Assembly (NCBI RefSeq): GCF_014839835.1
Contig: NC_071633.1
Span: 19,521,001-19,585,000, forward strand
DNA: 64,000 nucleotides
Source of the DNA: Dryobates pubescens
Lineage: Eukaryota > Chordata > Aves > Piciformes > Picidae
Direction of reading: 5' to 3'
The notes below the pieces were generated by a model. That model worked only from the letters and a program-made list of their open reading frames with translations, made no database searches and had not been told where the DNA came from. Of this stretch, positions 42,260 through 54,600 are shown piece by piece (the stretch's first letter is position 1; every line of letters starts with the position of its first letter). Both the position numbers and the translations under genes were made by a program.

Positions 42260-45200
42260 ATGGCCTCGCAGCCGCAGCCCCTGCGCCCGGCTCTGCCCGT
42301 GGGCACCGGGCTGGTGCCTGGCAGCCCTGAGAAAGGTCTGTCCCCGCCGGCTGCAGGGCTCCCTGCCTGCCCTGTGCTGGGGGGGCACCCACGGGGGTGC
42401 CCATGGTCTGGTGTGGCCCTGGTGTGGCCGCGGTGCCCACCTGACCCGGTGTGTCCGCTCTCCTTTCCCGCAGGCACCGCTCGGCCCAAGCCCCCCGTCC
42501 GGCCCAAGCCCCGTGTGCCGCCCAAGCCTGCAGTGCCAGCCAAGCCCTCCCTGCCCGTGCCAGGGCCGCGGCACGCCTGCCCGGAGCTGCCCTCGGCTGA
42601 GAAGATTAACCGCCTGGCTGGGCCCCAGCCCTATGGGGGGCACAGCTCTGGGGGGCCCCTCCGGCGCCCCTCCTTCACCATCAAGTCACCTGAGACCCAC
42701 AACGGGAAGGGGCTCATGTCCCCTCCGGCCACAGCCACAGAGGACCTGACCCCAGGCCCCGCTGGGCAGCTGCCCCCCACCCCACCGACCCCCTCCCGCA
42801 AGGGCCCGGCTTCCTTCAAGGTGACGCCGGTGCCGGTGGCCACCAAGCCAGAGCGGTTCCCTGGCACCACGGTGGAGGAGATCCTGGCCAAGATGGACAG
42901 CAGGGAGGGCCCAGGGAACCCTGAGCGAGCCAGGCTCTCCCCCTTCTGCGCTGACCCCTCCCCTCGCTTCGGCTCCAAGACCTTCACCGCCTTCCGCAGA
43001 TGTGCCAGCGGGGAGGCAGGCAGAGCCCCCTCCGGAGCCCCCTCCGGAGCCCCCCAGCGTGCGGCGGGCGAGCCGGGCGCGGCGGGTGACGGGTGCTCGG
43101 TCACCGAGACGAGGTGAGGGGCTGGGCGTGGGGCCGGGGGGGCCGGGTGGCACTGCTGGGGTGCCGCTGGGACAGGGATAACGGAGCTGAGGGCGCGGGG
43201 CCGGCGTCCCGCCCGCAGCCGCCGTGGGCAGGCCGGGGCCGTGCCGGGCGGGTTGCTCAGACCGCAGGAACGGATGTCTGGGCCCGGGAGCCGCCCGCAG
43301 GCCGGGAGCCAGCCGGCCGTGCCGCTCCGGGGACTCCCCGGCACTGGAATAATGGCCGAGGGGGCACCACCCCGGGCAGCTTTTCCCTCGTTTCCCAGCC
43401 TCGCTGGCTGTCCTCCTGCCGTGCCAGGGCAGCGGCTGGCGCTGTGGCACTCCCAGCCGTAGGACAGCCTGGGCACAAGCCAGCTGCCGCAGCTCGGTCT
43501 GCGGGGAGGGCAGGCAGGGGCTGCTGGAAACCCGAGTGTGGGAAACTCGCTCCCCAGAGGCGCGAACCGCCCGGAAAGGGACCCGGGGACCCCCTCCCTG
43601 CCGCAGCCCAAACCTCGCTGGGGTTTGGTGTCGCGTCCGGGTTTGGCAGCGGCCGAAGGGCCTGGCCAGACCCCATCCTGCGGCCGGGGCGGGCAGTCCG
43701 GGGGCGGGGAGCAGGCGGAGGCGGGCCGGGGAGCTCAGATCGTTTCAATTCACCCTCCTGGCCCCTTTCTGTCCGGCAGCGGCTCCCCCCCGGCCGGCCC
43801 GAGCTGTGCCGGCGACTCCCGCAGACGCCGGAGGCTGCCGTCCCCTCCTGACGTGAGTCCTCGCCTCGCCCTCCCGTGTCGCGGCTGCTCTGCTGCTGGG
43901 CTCTCTCCTTCGGGGCTCTCCTGTCTCTGCGGGGCTCCCTCTCTGCGGGGTGCGTCTCTCTGCCTTCCTCTCCTGGTGCCAGGTGCCCTGCACCGAGCGC
44001 CCGGGCTCGGGGCCAGGCTCTGCCGGAGGGGGCGGCGTGTGCCAGCGCCGGTGCCGAGGCGTGGGCAGGGTGCAGCCGTGAGTCACCGGCTGGGGTTCGG
44101 TGACCTGGCAGGTATGTGGCAGGACAGGCCCCTGCGGGCGCCCTGCCAGCCCGGCTGCCTGCCAGCCTGCTCCCTGCGCTTGGGGCGGTGTCACCGCGGG
44201 GGCAGCCTGCCCAGCTCACCCCAGCGAGCGGCGCTGACCTCGGGCACCCCGGGGTGGCACTGGCAAGGGGGGGTCCAGCCCCGTGGTTGGGTCTGAGGGG
44301 GGTTTCACTTCCTCCTGCTTCCATTTCTTCCTCTCCATCTGTCTCTGGAGGATTAGGGCTCGAGGGGAGCAGCGCTGGGAGGCTTTGGGGTGAAGGCAGT
44401 GGGGCCGGGGGGCCCCCAAGGCTGAGTCATCCAGGAACAAGCCTGGTGCTGGCAGGGGCATGGGCACCTCCTGCCTCAGGTGTGGGGCAGGGAGTGGGCC
44501 CTGGAGAGGGGAGCTGTGATTTGGGGGTGGGTGGCCCCCAGGAGGCTCCTCTCAAGTGATGTGACCACCCCCTGGCTCTCTCCACAGCTCTCTGCTCTCC
44601 AACCAGGCACCCTCGGACCCCCTGGCTCCCCACGCCCCCCTGCCTGCTTGACCCCAGACCCTGCCCCGGGAGCTCCTTTCCAGCCTGCCAAAACCCCCAC
44701 CTCAGCCCCTGGCTCTCCCAGTGCCCCCCCGGAGCTCCTGCCCCCCGGCTCCCCAACCCTGGCCCCCAGCTCCCCGGGGCCCTTGGCTCAGCCCCCAGCC
44801 CCAGGCGCCCCCTCCTCCACGGCCAGCCCCCCGCTGGGCACATCTCGTTCCCCTGGCTCCCCCCAGACTCCTGGAGAGGGCTCCCCCAGCCCCCCCAGCA
44901 CCCCCGAGCTGCCCCCCAGAGCCACCTGTGCCCCTGGCTCCCCCGAAGCTGCTGCTCAGCACCCGGCCCCCCCCAGCCCCCCCCCGGCTAAAGCCTCTTG
45001 CCCCCCCGGCTCCCCGGAGGGCCCTGGTGACCCTGGTGACCCTGTGCTGTGCCTCCAGCCGCCCCAGCAGGCAGCGCCCCCCCCCCAGGACGCGGGGCTG
45101 CGGCGCGCCTCGGAGGGCGTGCTGCGGCCCCCCGCGGCAGGGCAGGGGCTGGGCGCCCTGGGGGGCTCGCTGGGTGCCCTGCCCCGGGCTGGGGACCTGC

Positions 45201-48200
45201 TGCCAGAGCCCTCCCTGGGCAGTGAGTCTGGCTGGAGCCTTTCCCAGTCCTTCGAGTGGACCTTCCCCTCCTGGGGGGCTCGGCTGCCGGCGTCCCCCCC
45301 GCAGTCCCCCATCCCAGAGGTGTGTGGCTCGGGGTCTCCCGGGGGGCAGAGGGACACGGCCCCCAGCTCCCCAGGGGACAGTGGCTCTGAGGGGGCTCCG
45401 TGCCCGGGGGGTCCTGTGGCCCAGCGCGAGGCCGAGGGCTCGGCGGAGGAGGACGAAGGCGACGCGGAGCAGGGCGGCACCGAGCTCTGCTTCCCGCTCT
45501 GCGTGGCAGAGCCTGACCAGGACCCAGCCGTGCCCCCAGCCGTGCCCCCAGCCGAGCCCCCAGCTCAGCCCCCAGCTCAGCCTGGCCTCCCCATCACAGC
45601 CCCCCCCCCGGAGCAGGCCTCGCCGGGTCCAGCCCCCACCGACGGCTCGGCCGCGCCCTGGGCGCCGGCGGACGCCTGCCCGGTGAGCCTGCAGGGCCCC
45701 GGGGGGCCGTGCCACGCCGAGGGCCCCCCGAAGGACCACGAGGGCCAAGCCGACCCGGGCTGGCTGACGGAGCTGCTGGCATCGCCCCGGGCCCGCGCCG
45801 CGGGACGCAGCTCCGCCCGCGCGGAGGCGGCGCAGGTGAGGGGGCGCAGGTGGCCCTGCCCTGCTGGGGCTGTGCCGGGGGGGAGGCAGGGGGCGCTGTG
45901 GCCCCTTGTGACCCCCCCCCCGTGTCACTCTCTCCCCCAGGACCTGCTGGGCTGGTCACGGAAGGACCTGTGCAGCGAATTCGGCATTGGCAGAGCTCAG
46001 CACCCTGGCACCTTCCCCTGGGGCCACGAGGATGCAGCCAGGGAGGGAGAGTGGCCTGGAGAGACGGAGCAGGACCAGGAGTTTGGGGCTAAAGCAAGCT
46101 GGGACAGCCCTGGCAGCAGCAGGGACGGGGACCAGCCGGCCAGGCCCTTCGGCGGCGCCAGGAGTGACTGGCACAGTGGGTATGGGGCAGAGCTGGCAGG
46201 GGAGGCGAGGCTGGGCCCCGGCCGCTGGCCCCCGTCCCACGGTGTGGGGCAAAGCTGCCCGCGGGACCCCGACCTCGGCGCTGGCAAACTGGAGTGGGGC
46301 ACAGGCTGCGGCTTGGGCAGCAGGGAGGAGATCGGTGCCAGGCCTGTGGACTGGGGCAGCAGCCACAGCATGGGGCACAGGCAGCAGCAGGAAGGGCAGC
46401 ACAGCTGGGCCAGCAGCTATGGCCCCAGGCACCCCCAGAGCCAGGATGGGGAGAGCACTGCTGCCTGGCCTGCTGAGTATGGCACAGAAATGAAGGACCA
46501 GGAGCAAACCCCGGGCTGGGCCAGCAAGTACAGCAGCAGGGATGCCAAGGGCAAGGATTTGACGCTGGGCTGGGCTGGCAGGTCCAGCACTGGGGATACT
46601 GGAAGCCCAGAGCAGGAGCTGAGTCCTAGCAGAAGAGGCTGGGACAGGCAGTACAGCAGCAGGGAGATGGAGAGCCAGGACCAGGAGTTCAGCCCCAGCC
46701 GCCCAGCCCAAGCCAGCCAGCACGGCTCCGGAGACACAGAGACCTGGGACAGGGACTTCAACCCCAGCAGATCAGCCTGGGGTGGTAGGTGCAGCGCCAG
46801 GGATGTGGAGACCCAGGACAAGGACCAAGTGCTCGGCCCCAGACAAGCTTGGATTGCTGAGCCCAGCACCAGGGACACGGAGCGCCAGGACCAGGAGTTC
46901 AGCCCCAGCCAGCCAGCCTGGGATGACAAATCCAACACTAGGGACATGGAAGCCCAGGACAAGGACGTGGAGACCTGGGACAGGGAGCTCACACTCGGCA
47001 GAGCAGCCTGGCATGATGAGCACAGCAGCAGGCACGTGGAGAGCCAGCACCAGAAGCTCGGCCCCAGCGGACCAGCCGAGGCCAGCCAGTGCCCCAGCAG
47101 GGATGTGGAGCCCTGGGGCAGCAGCTTCAGCCCCAGCAAATCGCCATGGGGTGAGGGATGCAGCAGCAGGGACATGGAGGCCCAGGAAAGGGACATGGAG
47201 GCTCAGGACCACGAGCTCAGCACCAGCCGACCGGCTGAGGCCAGCGAGCACAGCACCAGGGACATGGAGAGCAGGGATGGGGAGTCCAAGCCCAGCAGCC
47301 TGGTATGGGGGGACAGGTGTGGCATCAGGGGGATGGAGAGCCAGGACCAGGAGTCCAAGCCCAGCAGGTCAGCCTTGGACAGCCAGCACAGCACCATGAG
47401 CATGGAGACCTGGGACAGAGAGATCAGGCCTGGGCGACTGGCCTGGGACAGTGAGGGCAGCAGCAGGGACATGGAGAGCCAGGACAGGGAGTTCAGCCCC
47501 AGCAGACCAGCCTGGAGTGACAAATCCAACACTGGGGACATGGGGAGCCAGGACAGGGAGTTCAGCCCCAGCCAACCAGCCTGGGATGACAAATCCAACA
47601 CTAGGGACATGGAGAGCCAGGACAGGGAGTTCAGCCCCAGCAGACCAGCCTGGAGTGACAAATCCAACACTAGGGACATGGAGAGCCAGGACAGGGAGTT
47701 CAGCCCCAGCAGACCAGCCTGGAGTGACAAATCCAACACTGGGGACATGGAGAGCCAGGACAGGGAGTTCAGCCCCAGCAGACCAGCCGAAGCCAGAGAG
47801 CACAGCACTGGAGACATGGAAACCTGGGACAGGTCGTTTGGCCCCAGCAGGTCAGCCTTGGGTGACAGATGCAGCACCAGGGACATGGAGAGCCAGGACA
47901 GGGGCATGGAGACCTGGGACAGCAGATTCAGCCCCAGCAGATCAGCCTGGGATGACAGATACAGCAGCAGGGACGTGGAGAGCCAGGACAGGGAGTTCAG
48001 CCCCAGCAGGTCAGCCTTGGGTGATGGATGCAGCACCAAGGACATGGAGAGCCAGGACAGGGAGTTCAGCCCCAGCAGGCTGCCCCATGCCAGTGGGCAC
48101 AGGTCTGTGGCCACTGGGAAGGGAGAGGCAGAGCCTGGCCCCAGCCAGCTGAGCTGGGCTGGTGGCTGTGGTGTTAGCCAGGCTGGGCTGGGCCAGGCCT

Positions 48201-51200
48201 TTGGTGCCAGGAGGGACTCGCTGGGCTCCCATGTCCCAGGTGCCATGGGGCAGGAGCCCAGCTGGGGCAGTGCCTGTGGGCAGGAGCACGATGCCACCAA
48301 GAGCAGAGACTGGGCTGAAGAGCTGGGAGCAGCCCAGTGCCACAACCAGTTTGGTGCCATGGGGATGGAGCAGGTGTTGGGTTCCTCTGGTGCCATGGTG
48401 CCACCGGGTGGCTCCGGGGCCTGGCCCAGTGGGATGAGGTCTGGGGCCCAGCAGGAGCCCCTGGAAGACTGGCACGGGGACCTCTCACTTGGCACCAGCC
48501 AGGACCTATCCTCCAGCACCTCGGGTGCCCCCAGCCCCCTGGGCAGCAGTGAGGTGAGGCCAGGCCAGGCCTCGGGCGAAGGCGGCGGCGCCAGGCCGGA
48601 GGAGCTGCGCCGGAGCAGGGAGCTGCAGGAGGCGGAGGCCAGGCGCCAGGAGTGGGCAGATGCCTTCAGTGCTCGCTGTGCTGCACGGAGCCAGGAGCCC
48701 AGCAGCGGGCAGCAGAGCCCAGGAGGTGCCACCAGCACAGGGCACAGGTAAGCAGGGTGCTGGCAGGGGGAGCACAGCCCCTGGGACAGACCTGTCCCCT
48801 AGGGTGGGGACTCGCGTGGTGGCCCTGTCCTGGCACCCTGCCGTGCCTCTCCTTGGCAGCCTCTGGGGGGCTGTGGGTGTCCTGTGCCTTCCCACAACCC
48901 TGATCCCCCTCCTGCCCCTGCAGACCCTTGGTCACCCAGAGCTCCCCCCCGCCACTGACTGGTGCTGGGCACCCTGCTGGAGGGGCCTCACTCTCTTCTC
49001 TGTCCCAGGACGGGGGTTGCCCTGAACCTCTGTGAGCCTGGCAGCCTCCTCACCCTTCCCAGGCTCTAAGGTCTGCCTCAGCCTTTGGGAAGGAGCTTGG
49101 AGAGGGCTTTCCAGAGGTGCCACCCCTTGGTGGGACACCCAGGAGCAGCATTTGCCCCCCTGCCCCATGCCTCGGTTTGTCCCAGGGCGGTTGGGGCAGG
49201 GCAGGACCTGTGGGACAGCTGGAGCTGGAGTAACTGGGGGGGGGTCTCCTCTTGTCTCTCCAAACAGAACCACCCTTCTGGACCCCAGCCCACCAAGGGA
49301 CAGTGCCCTGATTGCCCTCCAAGCCACAAAGCACCCCCAGAGTGAACCACCCAGCCCCACTGAGGAGCAGAGGGATCCCCCAGAGCCTCCGCCGAGCGCC
49401 AGAGCCTCCCCTGCAGGGCTGCAGGCTGCCAGCGGGACCCAGCTGGACACAGGGAGCGAAGGGCCCCCCTTGGACCACCCTGATGGGGAGAGACCACCCA
49501 GCTGGGGGGAGAAGAGGCTCTCCCTGAGCACCTCCCAGCCCGAGGCAGCGCTGGAACCCCCCGGGCAGGAGTTCACCTTCCTGGAGGTGAGTGGGGAGGG
49601 GACAGCTTCCAGCCTGCCGGCACGGCTCCAAGGCAGCTGTCTGGGGGCCCCGCTGCCAGCCTGGGGAGGGCATCTCTACCCGAGGGCAGTGCTCCCCAGT
49701 GCCCCCTGAGCCGCCCTGTGCCCTGGCAGGACACCGAGGTGCTGGACAGCAGCATGTACCGCAGCAAGGCCAGCCTGGGCCGCAAGCGCCCGCACCGCGC
49801 CCCCGCCCTGCGCCGCGCCAGCGCCGAGGGCGACGCCTGGATCTTCCGGGACTCCACCGGTGAGGGCACGGCATGGGCACGGCACGGGCACTGCCGGGGG
49901 TGGGGGCACGGCACGGGCACTGCCAGGGGTGGGGGCACGGCATGGGCACGGCACGGGCACTGCTGGGGGTGGGGGCACGGCATGGGCACTGCCAGGGGTG
50001 AGGGCACGGCATGGGTATGGCACGAGCACTGCCGGGGGTGGGGGCACGGTATGGGCACGGCATGGGCACTGCCAGGGGTGAGGGCACGGCATGGGCACGG
50101 CATGGGCACTGCCAGGGGTGAGGGCACGGCATGGGCACTGCCAGGGGTGAGGGCACGGCATGGGCACTCCCGGGGGTGGGGGCACCCTGGGGGAGGATCG
50201 GAGGCCTCGGGAGGGGGATGGGGAGCAGGGGAGGGAGGGGAGCACGTGAAGGGGGCACAGGGACCTCGGGAGAGGGATGGGCCTGTGGCGGGGGACAGCG
50301 GCTGCTGTCCTTGCAGAGGTGCCTCACGGTGGCACCATGCCCACCTCGCCCCCAGAGCCCCCTGCCCCCCGCCCGGCGGCGTCGGACGAGGATGAGGAGG
50401 TGCCGGAGGAGCCCAGGAGCCGCCGCGTGCGGCCGTCCCCGGGCAAGGGCGGCAAGGTGCCGCTGTTCCCCGGGCTCAGCACCGCTGCTCTCAAGGTAGG
50501 GGCACTGGCGGGGCCTGGGCCTCTGGGGAGGGGAGAGCGGGGGCATGGGGACTGAAAGGCTGGCAGGGGGTGGGCAGGGCGGCGGGGGGAGCGGGGGCAG
50601 CCGGGCGGCGAGCGCCCCCTGCCCTCACTGCCCTGCGCGCAGGCCAAGCTGCGGGGCCGCAACCGCTCTGCTGAGGAGGGGGCAGCGCCAGGGGACAGCA
50701 AGGGAGCCCCTGCCAAGGACCCCCAGGTGCAGCGCTCCAAGTCCTGCAAGATCCCCGGCCTGAGTGGGAAGCCCCCGGCCCTGCCCCCCAAGCCTGACAA
50801 GTCCTCAGGGTGAGTGGGGGTGGTCTGGGACCCTCTGGGCGGGGAGCCAGGGGGTGTGGGGAGTCTGGGGGTGGCTGAGGGGGTGCTGCAGTGGGAGGAG
50901 GGGGGGGGGCTGTCAGCTGCTGCAGTGCCCTGCTGAGGGTGGGCTCCCCAGGAGTGTGAGGGTTTGGGGTGCTTTGGGGGTGTGGAGGGGGCTTGGGGGT
51001 GCCGGGGGGCCCAGGCCAGGGCAAGAGCCTGGCCCAGGTCCTGGCTGGTTGGTGGGGGGAAGTCTTTGCTGGAGCTGCTGTCTGGACATCTGGGGTGTCC
51101 CAGCCCTGAGGGGGCTTGGGATGGGCCCTGAAGGCCCTGGCTGGTGACAGATCCTTGCCTGTCCCCCCCTTCCCTGCCTGCCTGAACCCCCCAGGGAGCA

Positions 51201-51346
51201 GCAGTTGGTTGGTTGCATCTGGGGGTTGCTCTGTGTCCCTGCAGTGTTTGGGGGGGCTCAGGCTGATGCTGTGTGACCCCAATAGGTCTGAGGCCTCTGC
51301 CCCTCACTGGCTGCAGGCGCTGAAGCTGAAGAAGAAGAAGCCCTGA
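42260..51346 (+). CDS. TNKS1BP1: TNKS1BP1 (TAB182), tankyrase-1-binding protein
   Basis: TAB182 is a large disordered protein that binds tankyrase and associates with the CCR4-NOT complex. Ten coding exons: 42260..42335, 42474..43113, 43780..43852, 44588..45835, 45941..48747, 49268..49586, 49730..49859, 50317..50495, 50643..50809, 51286..51346. They close at 1899 aa (human about 1729). Matches: AKPSLPVPGPR, LAGPQPYGG, TTVEEILAKMDS; then SESGWSLSQSFEWTFPSW; LLGWSRKDLCSEFGIG; a central array of roughly 23-residue repeats (about 46640-48090); and the strongly conserved C-terminus (DTEVLDSSMYRSKASLGRKR, KVPLFPGLSTAALKAKLRGR, QRSKSCKIPGL, HWLQALKLKKKKP). The region aligning with the human tankyrase-binding RPQPDG reads LDHPDG. 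The intron 45836..45940 is 105 nt and stop-free. Confidence 0.95.
46640..48090 (+). repeat. Coding tandem repeat of TNKS1BP1, about 69-bp unit
   Basis: The protein repeat is TRDMESQDREFSPSRPAWSD KSN (23 residues). Copies at the edges are diverged; four at about 47510-47790 are nearly identical at DNA level, so they were recently copied or homogenised. Human TAB182 has an equivalent but different SRDAE/QDQEFGKRD array. Confidence 0.88.
49862..50190. repeat. Minisatellite in TNKS1BP1 intron 7, about 30-bp unit
   Basis: About nine copies of ggggtgagggcacggcatgg gcact with variants, beginning at the donor of the exon ending at 49859. Confidence 0.9.
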
Positions 51347-51805
51347 TGGGGTGAGTGTGGAGCTGGGGGTCACAGGGGCTGGGCCCCCGGGGGCTGGCAG
51401 GGATTGTGTGTGCAGGGAGGGGGCTGGGGGGGCCCTGCATGCCCCCACGTCCCTGCAGCAGCACCCCGGCTCCAGCTGGGCCCCCCCGGGGCTGGGGCTC
51501 CCCAGGGGCTGAGTCCTTACCCTCCCCCCCCCCGTGTCTCTTCCAGGCTCGTGGCCACCGCCGGCCCCAGGGCAGGCCTGGGGCTCCCCTACACATCTAT
51601 GCACTTTGTAGGCCGCTGCCGGGGCCCAGCCCGCTGCCCCCGCCCCCTGCTCTCCCTACCTCGGCCCCTGGGCCCCCTCCCCGCAGTGTCCCCTCAGTCC
51701 CTGCCCCTGGGGCTGGGGGCGGGCACCAGCCCCTGGCTCCCTGCCCCTGCCCCATCCCCACCGGAGCAGCAGCAGCTCAGGATGTTGGTGCCACTTCCAC
51801 AGGAC

Positions 51806-51811
51806 AATAAA
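51806..51811 (+). terminator. TNKS1BP1 poly(A) signal AATAAA
   Basis: Canonical AATAAA about 460 bases after the stop; the 41-bp minisatellite starts within 20 bases of it. Confidence 0.85.
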
Positions 51812-51828
51812 CCTCTGACGGTTGGTGC

Positions 51829-52147
51829 TGGGGGCCCTGGCTCTTCTCTCAGCCCCTCCCGGGCCAGGGGGGGGCCCTGGCTCTTCTCTCAGCCCCTCCC
51901 GGGGCGGGGGGGGCCCTGGCTCTTCTCTCAGCCCCTCCCGGGCCAGGGGGGGCCCTGGCTCTTCTCTCAGCCCCTCCCGGGCCAGGGGGGGGCCCTGGCT
52001 CTTCTCTCAGCCCCTCCCGGGCCAGGGGGGGGCCCTGGCTCTTCTCTCAGCCCCTCCCGGGCCAGGGGGGGGGCCCTGGCTCTTCTCTCAGCCCCTCCCG
52101 GGGCAGGGGGGGGGCCCTGGCTCTTCTCTCAGCCCCTCCCGGGGGGC
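51829..52147. repeat. 41-bp minisatellite just after TNKS1BP1
   Basis: About eight near-perfect copies of a unit with ggccctggctcttctctcag and cccctcccgggccagggg; length variation is confined to the G run. Confidence 0.95.
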
Positions 52148-52149
52148 AG

Positions 52150-54180
52150 TGGGGGGCTGGGGGGACGCTGGCATGGAAGGTGCCACCAGGAGGAGCTCCA
52201 GCTCTGCCCACAGCTCAGGGTGCCACCAGCTTGGCCTCCTGGGGCACCTGTGGGTGCTGCCTGGGTGGGAGGAGGCTGGAAATACCCCTCCCAGGGCAGT
52301 GGGCACAGCCATGGGTATCCTTCCCCACACAGAGCTCCTTACAGGGTGCCCTGCTGGCACCACCTCCCCCGTGGGTGGCACACCCCTGGTTCTGTGCCCA
52401 GGCACGCAGAGTGCCTGTGCCCCCCACCTCTGGGTACCTGCACCCCCTTTCTGGCCAACACCTGGCACCTGTGCCAGCTCCCACCCACACCTCTGCCCAC
52501 ACATGCCACCCACACCCACTCTGGCACCAGCCATGCTTCTGGCCCTTTCTGCCCACCCAGGTGCCCACCTCCTGTGTGCAGGAGTCACCCCGAGCAGGGG
52601 CAGCTGCCACCCGGCCCCAACCTTCTGCCCCTGCTGAAAGGGCATTGCCATGGTGCCAGCCCCCCCTGCCTTCTTGGCTGAGCTGTGAGTGGACCTGCCC
52701 TGGCAGCTGCTCTGGGGGCATCTTGCCCCCTGGGCCGGGACCACCCTGGCTGCTTCTCCGGGCAGAACTTGATGGAAAAGGGCAGGGGAGGGAGGGGTCA
52801 CAGCCCCTGGCCCCTCAGACAGCCCCTGGCCCCTCAGACAGCCCCTGGCCCCTCAGACAGCCCCACCCCCCCCATGCCCTGCCAGCATTCCCCACAGCCT
52901 CCCTGATAACAGCTCCTTATCAGCCCTGTGCTGATACCACTGCTGCTCTCCCCTGCTTCCAGGCCCTGTGCCCCCCCTGTCCCTCACCCACCACCCCCGG
53001 GGGGCTCCAGCTGGCCCTCTGTGCCAGCCAGGGGCTTCACCAGCCCCCAGGGATGAGTGGGCACCCTGCACACCCCTGGCATCCCCAGTGGGGCCTGAGG
53101 GGTTTTGACCTGCTCTGTGCCACCCTGGGGGCAGAGGAGCAGCTGGCACAGCTGGGCACAGGGGAGGCCATGGCTCTGTTGGCTTTTATCAGTTCCCTCT
53201 TTCTTGTCCCCTTTCTGAGCTTGTGGCTCAGTGCCAGCTGCAGCAGGCTGGGCCTGGCCCTGGCTCTGCCCTCCTCAGCTGGGCTCTGGCTGTTCCCCAT
53301 TCATTGATCATCATTGGTGCCAGGTTTGATCAGGTTTTAGTTTCAGCTCCTGGCCAGGGCCCCTCAGCTGCAGCACCTCTGCCCAGGGCCTCTCCTCTCT
53401 GCTGCTTGAGCCCCAGGTTGCTCTCCCAGGCACAGGCTTTGGGTCCCTTTGGGTGCCTGGTTTGGTGGCTGCTGTGCCCACCCCCTGCCCCTCTGCTGCT
53501 CCCCAGCCCATGCCCCCTGCTGCTCCCCCTTGGTGGTTGTAGCTCCGGAGACCCCTTGGAGCTCACCTCCCTGTGCCAGCCGCCGCCGTAAGCCTCCTCA
53601 CCTGCCCTGGGCTCAGAGTCCAATGCAGCAGCTGGGGGGTGTCAGCTGTGGCCCTCCCAGCCTCAGTTTCCTCCCTGCCAGCACTTGGTTCTGCCCTCAC
53701 CCTCTCCCCAGCCCCCTCCTCAGGATTTCCTGTCCCAGCAGCGACTCTTCTCCAGCCCGAGCCCCCTGCCCCGGGTCCTTGCAGGCTTTGCCAAGCGCCA
53801 GCTTCTCCCGGAGCTTTCCCCCAGATCCGTGGTTGGGAGAGCTCAGCCCCGCCGCCCGGGGGCGCTCCTCAGCCCCGCTGCCTCCTGCCCCCAGCCCAGG
53901 GGTTAACTTTTGGGGTGATTTCTGTCTCTCTGGGCTCTGCCGCTGCTGCCTTCTGCTCCTTTGTGCGCAGGCAGCCGGTGCAGAGCAGTGAGCGAGGTCT
54001 CCCCCCGCGCCCCCTGGGGTTGCTTAGCAGGCGGTGCCTTGAAAGGGTCGTTCCGTGGGCTGGGGAGGGGGCTCCCGGAGCTCCCCAGCCCTTGGCTGGG
54101 TAAAGGCAGACAGGAGGCAGAAGCGGCGCCCCGCAGCTGGGGGCCGCCCGGCAGCTGCCGCCGCTGCAGCCAGGCCCTGG
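52150..54180. other. TNKS1BP1-APLNR intergenic region
   Basis: No exon is recognised on either strand. A 19-bp unit (cccctggcccctcagacag) is repeated three times at 52796-52862. Four GATA-type motifs occur: TGATAA 52904..52909, TTATCA 52917..52922, TGATA 52932..52936 and TTATCA 53186..53191. The rest is unique GC-rich sequence. Confidence 0.5.
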
Positions 54181-54224
54181 AAAAGTGCAAAACGCCAAAT
54201 GCCAGAGAGTGCCAAATGCCAGAG

Positions 54225-54600
54225 AGTGCCAAATGCACAGCACCCCCCCGGGTGCCGAATGCACAGCACCCCCCCGGGTGCCGAATGCACAGCACCCCCC
54301 CGGGTGCCAAATGCACCCCACCCCCCCGGGTGCCAAATGCACAGCACCCCCCCCGGGTGCCGAATGCACAGCACCCCTCCCCCGGGTGCCGAATGCACAG
54401 CACCCCCCCGGGTGCCGAATGCACAGCACCCCCCCCCCGGGTGCCGAATGCACAGCACCCCCCCGGGTGCCGAATGCACAGCACCCCCCCCCCCGGGTGC
54501 CGAATGCACAGCACCCCCCCCCCGGGTGCCGAATGCACACCACCCCCCGCCCGGGTGCCAAATGCCACCCCCCAAATGCCAAACGCCAAATGCGACCCCC
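54225..54600. repeat. Minisatellite with about 24-27-bp unit and variable C runs
   Basis: Around fourteen copies of gtgccgaatgcacagcaccc with C runs of 6 to 9, diverging on both sides to short gccaaatgc units. It lies 0.6 kb upstream of APLNR. Confidence 0.95.

Noticed and set aside
47203-48738. 511-codon antisense frame in TNKS1BP1
   Set aside because: It mirrors the in-frame coding repeat; its LSWLSMSLVL-type repeats are the complement of the sense array.
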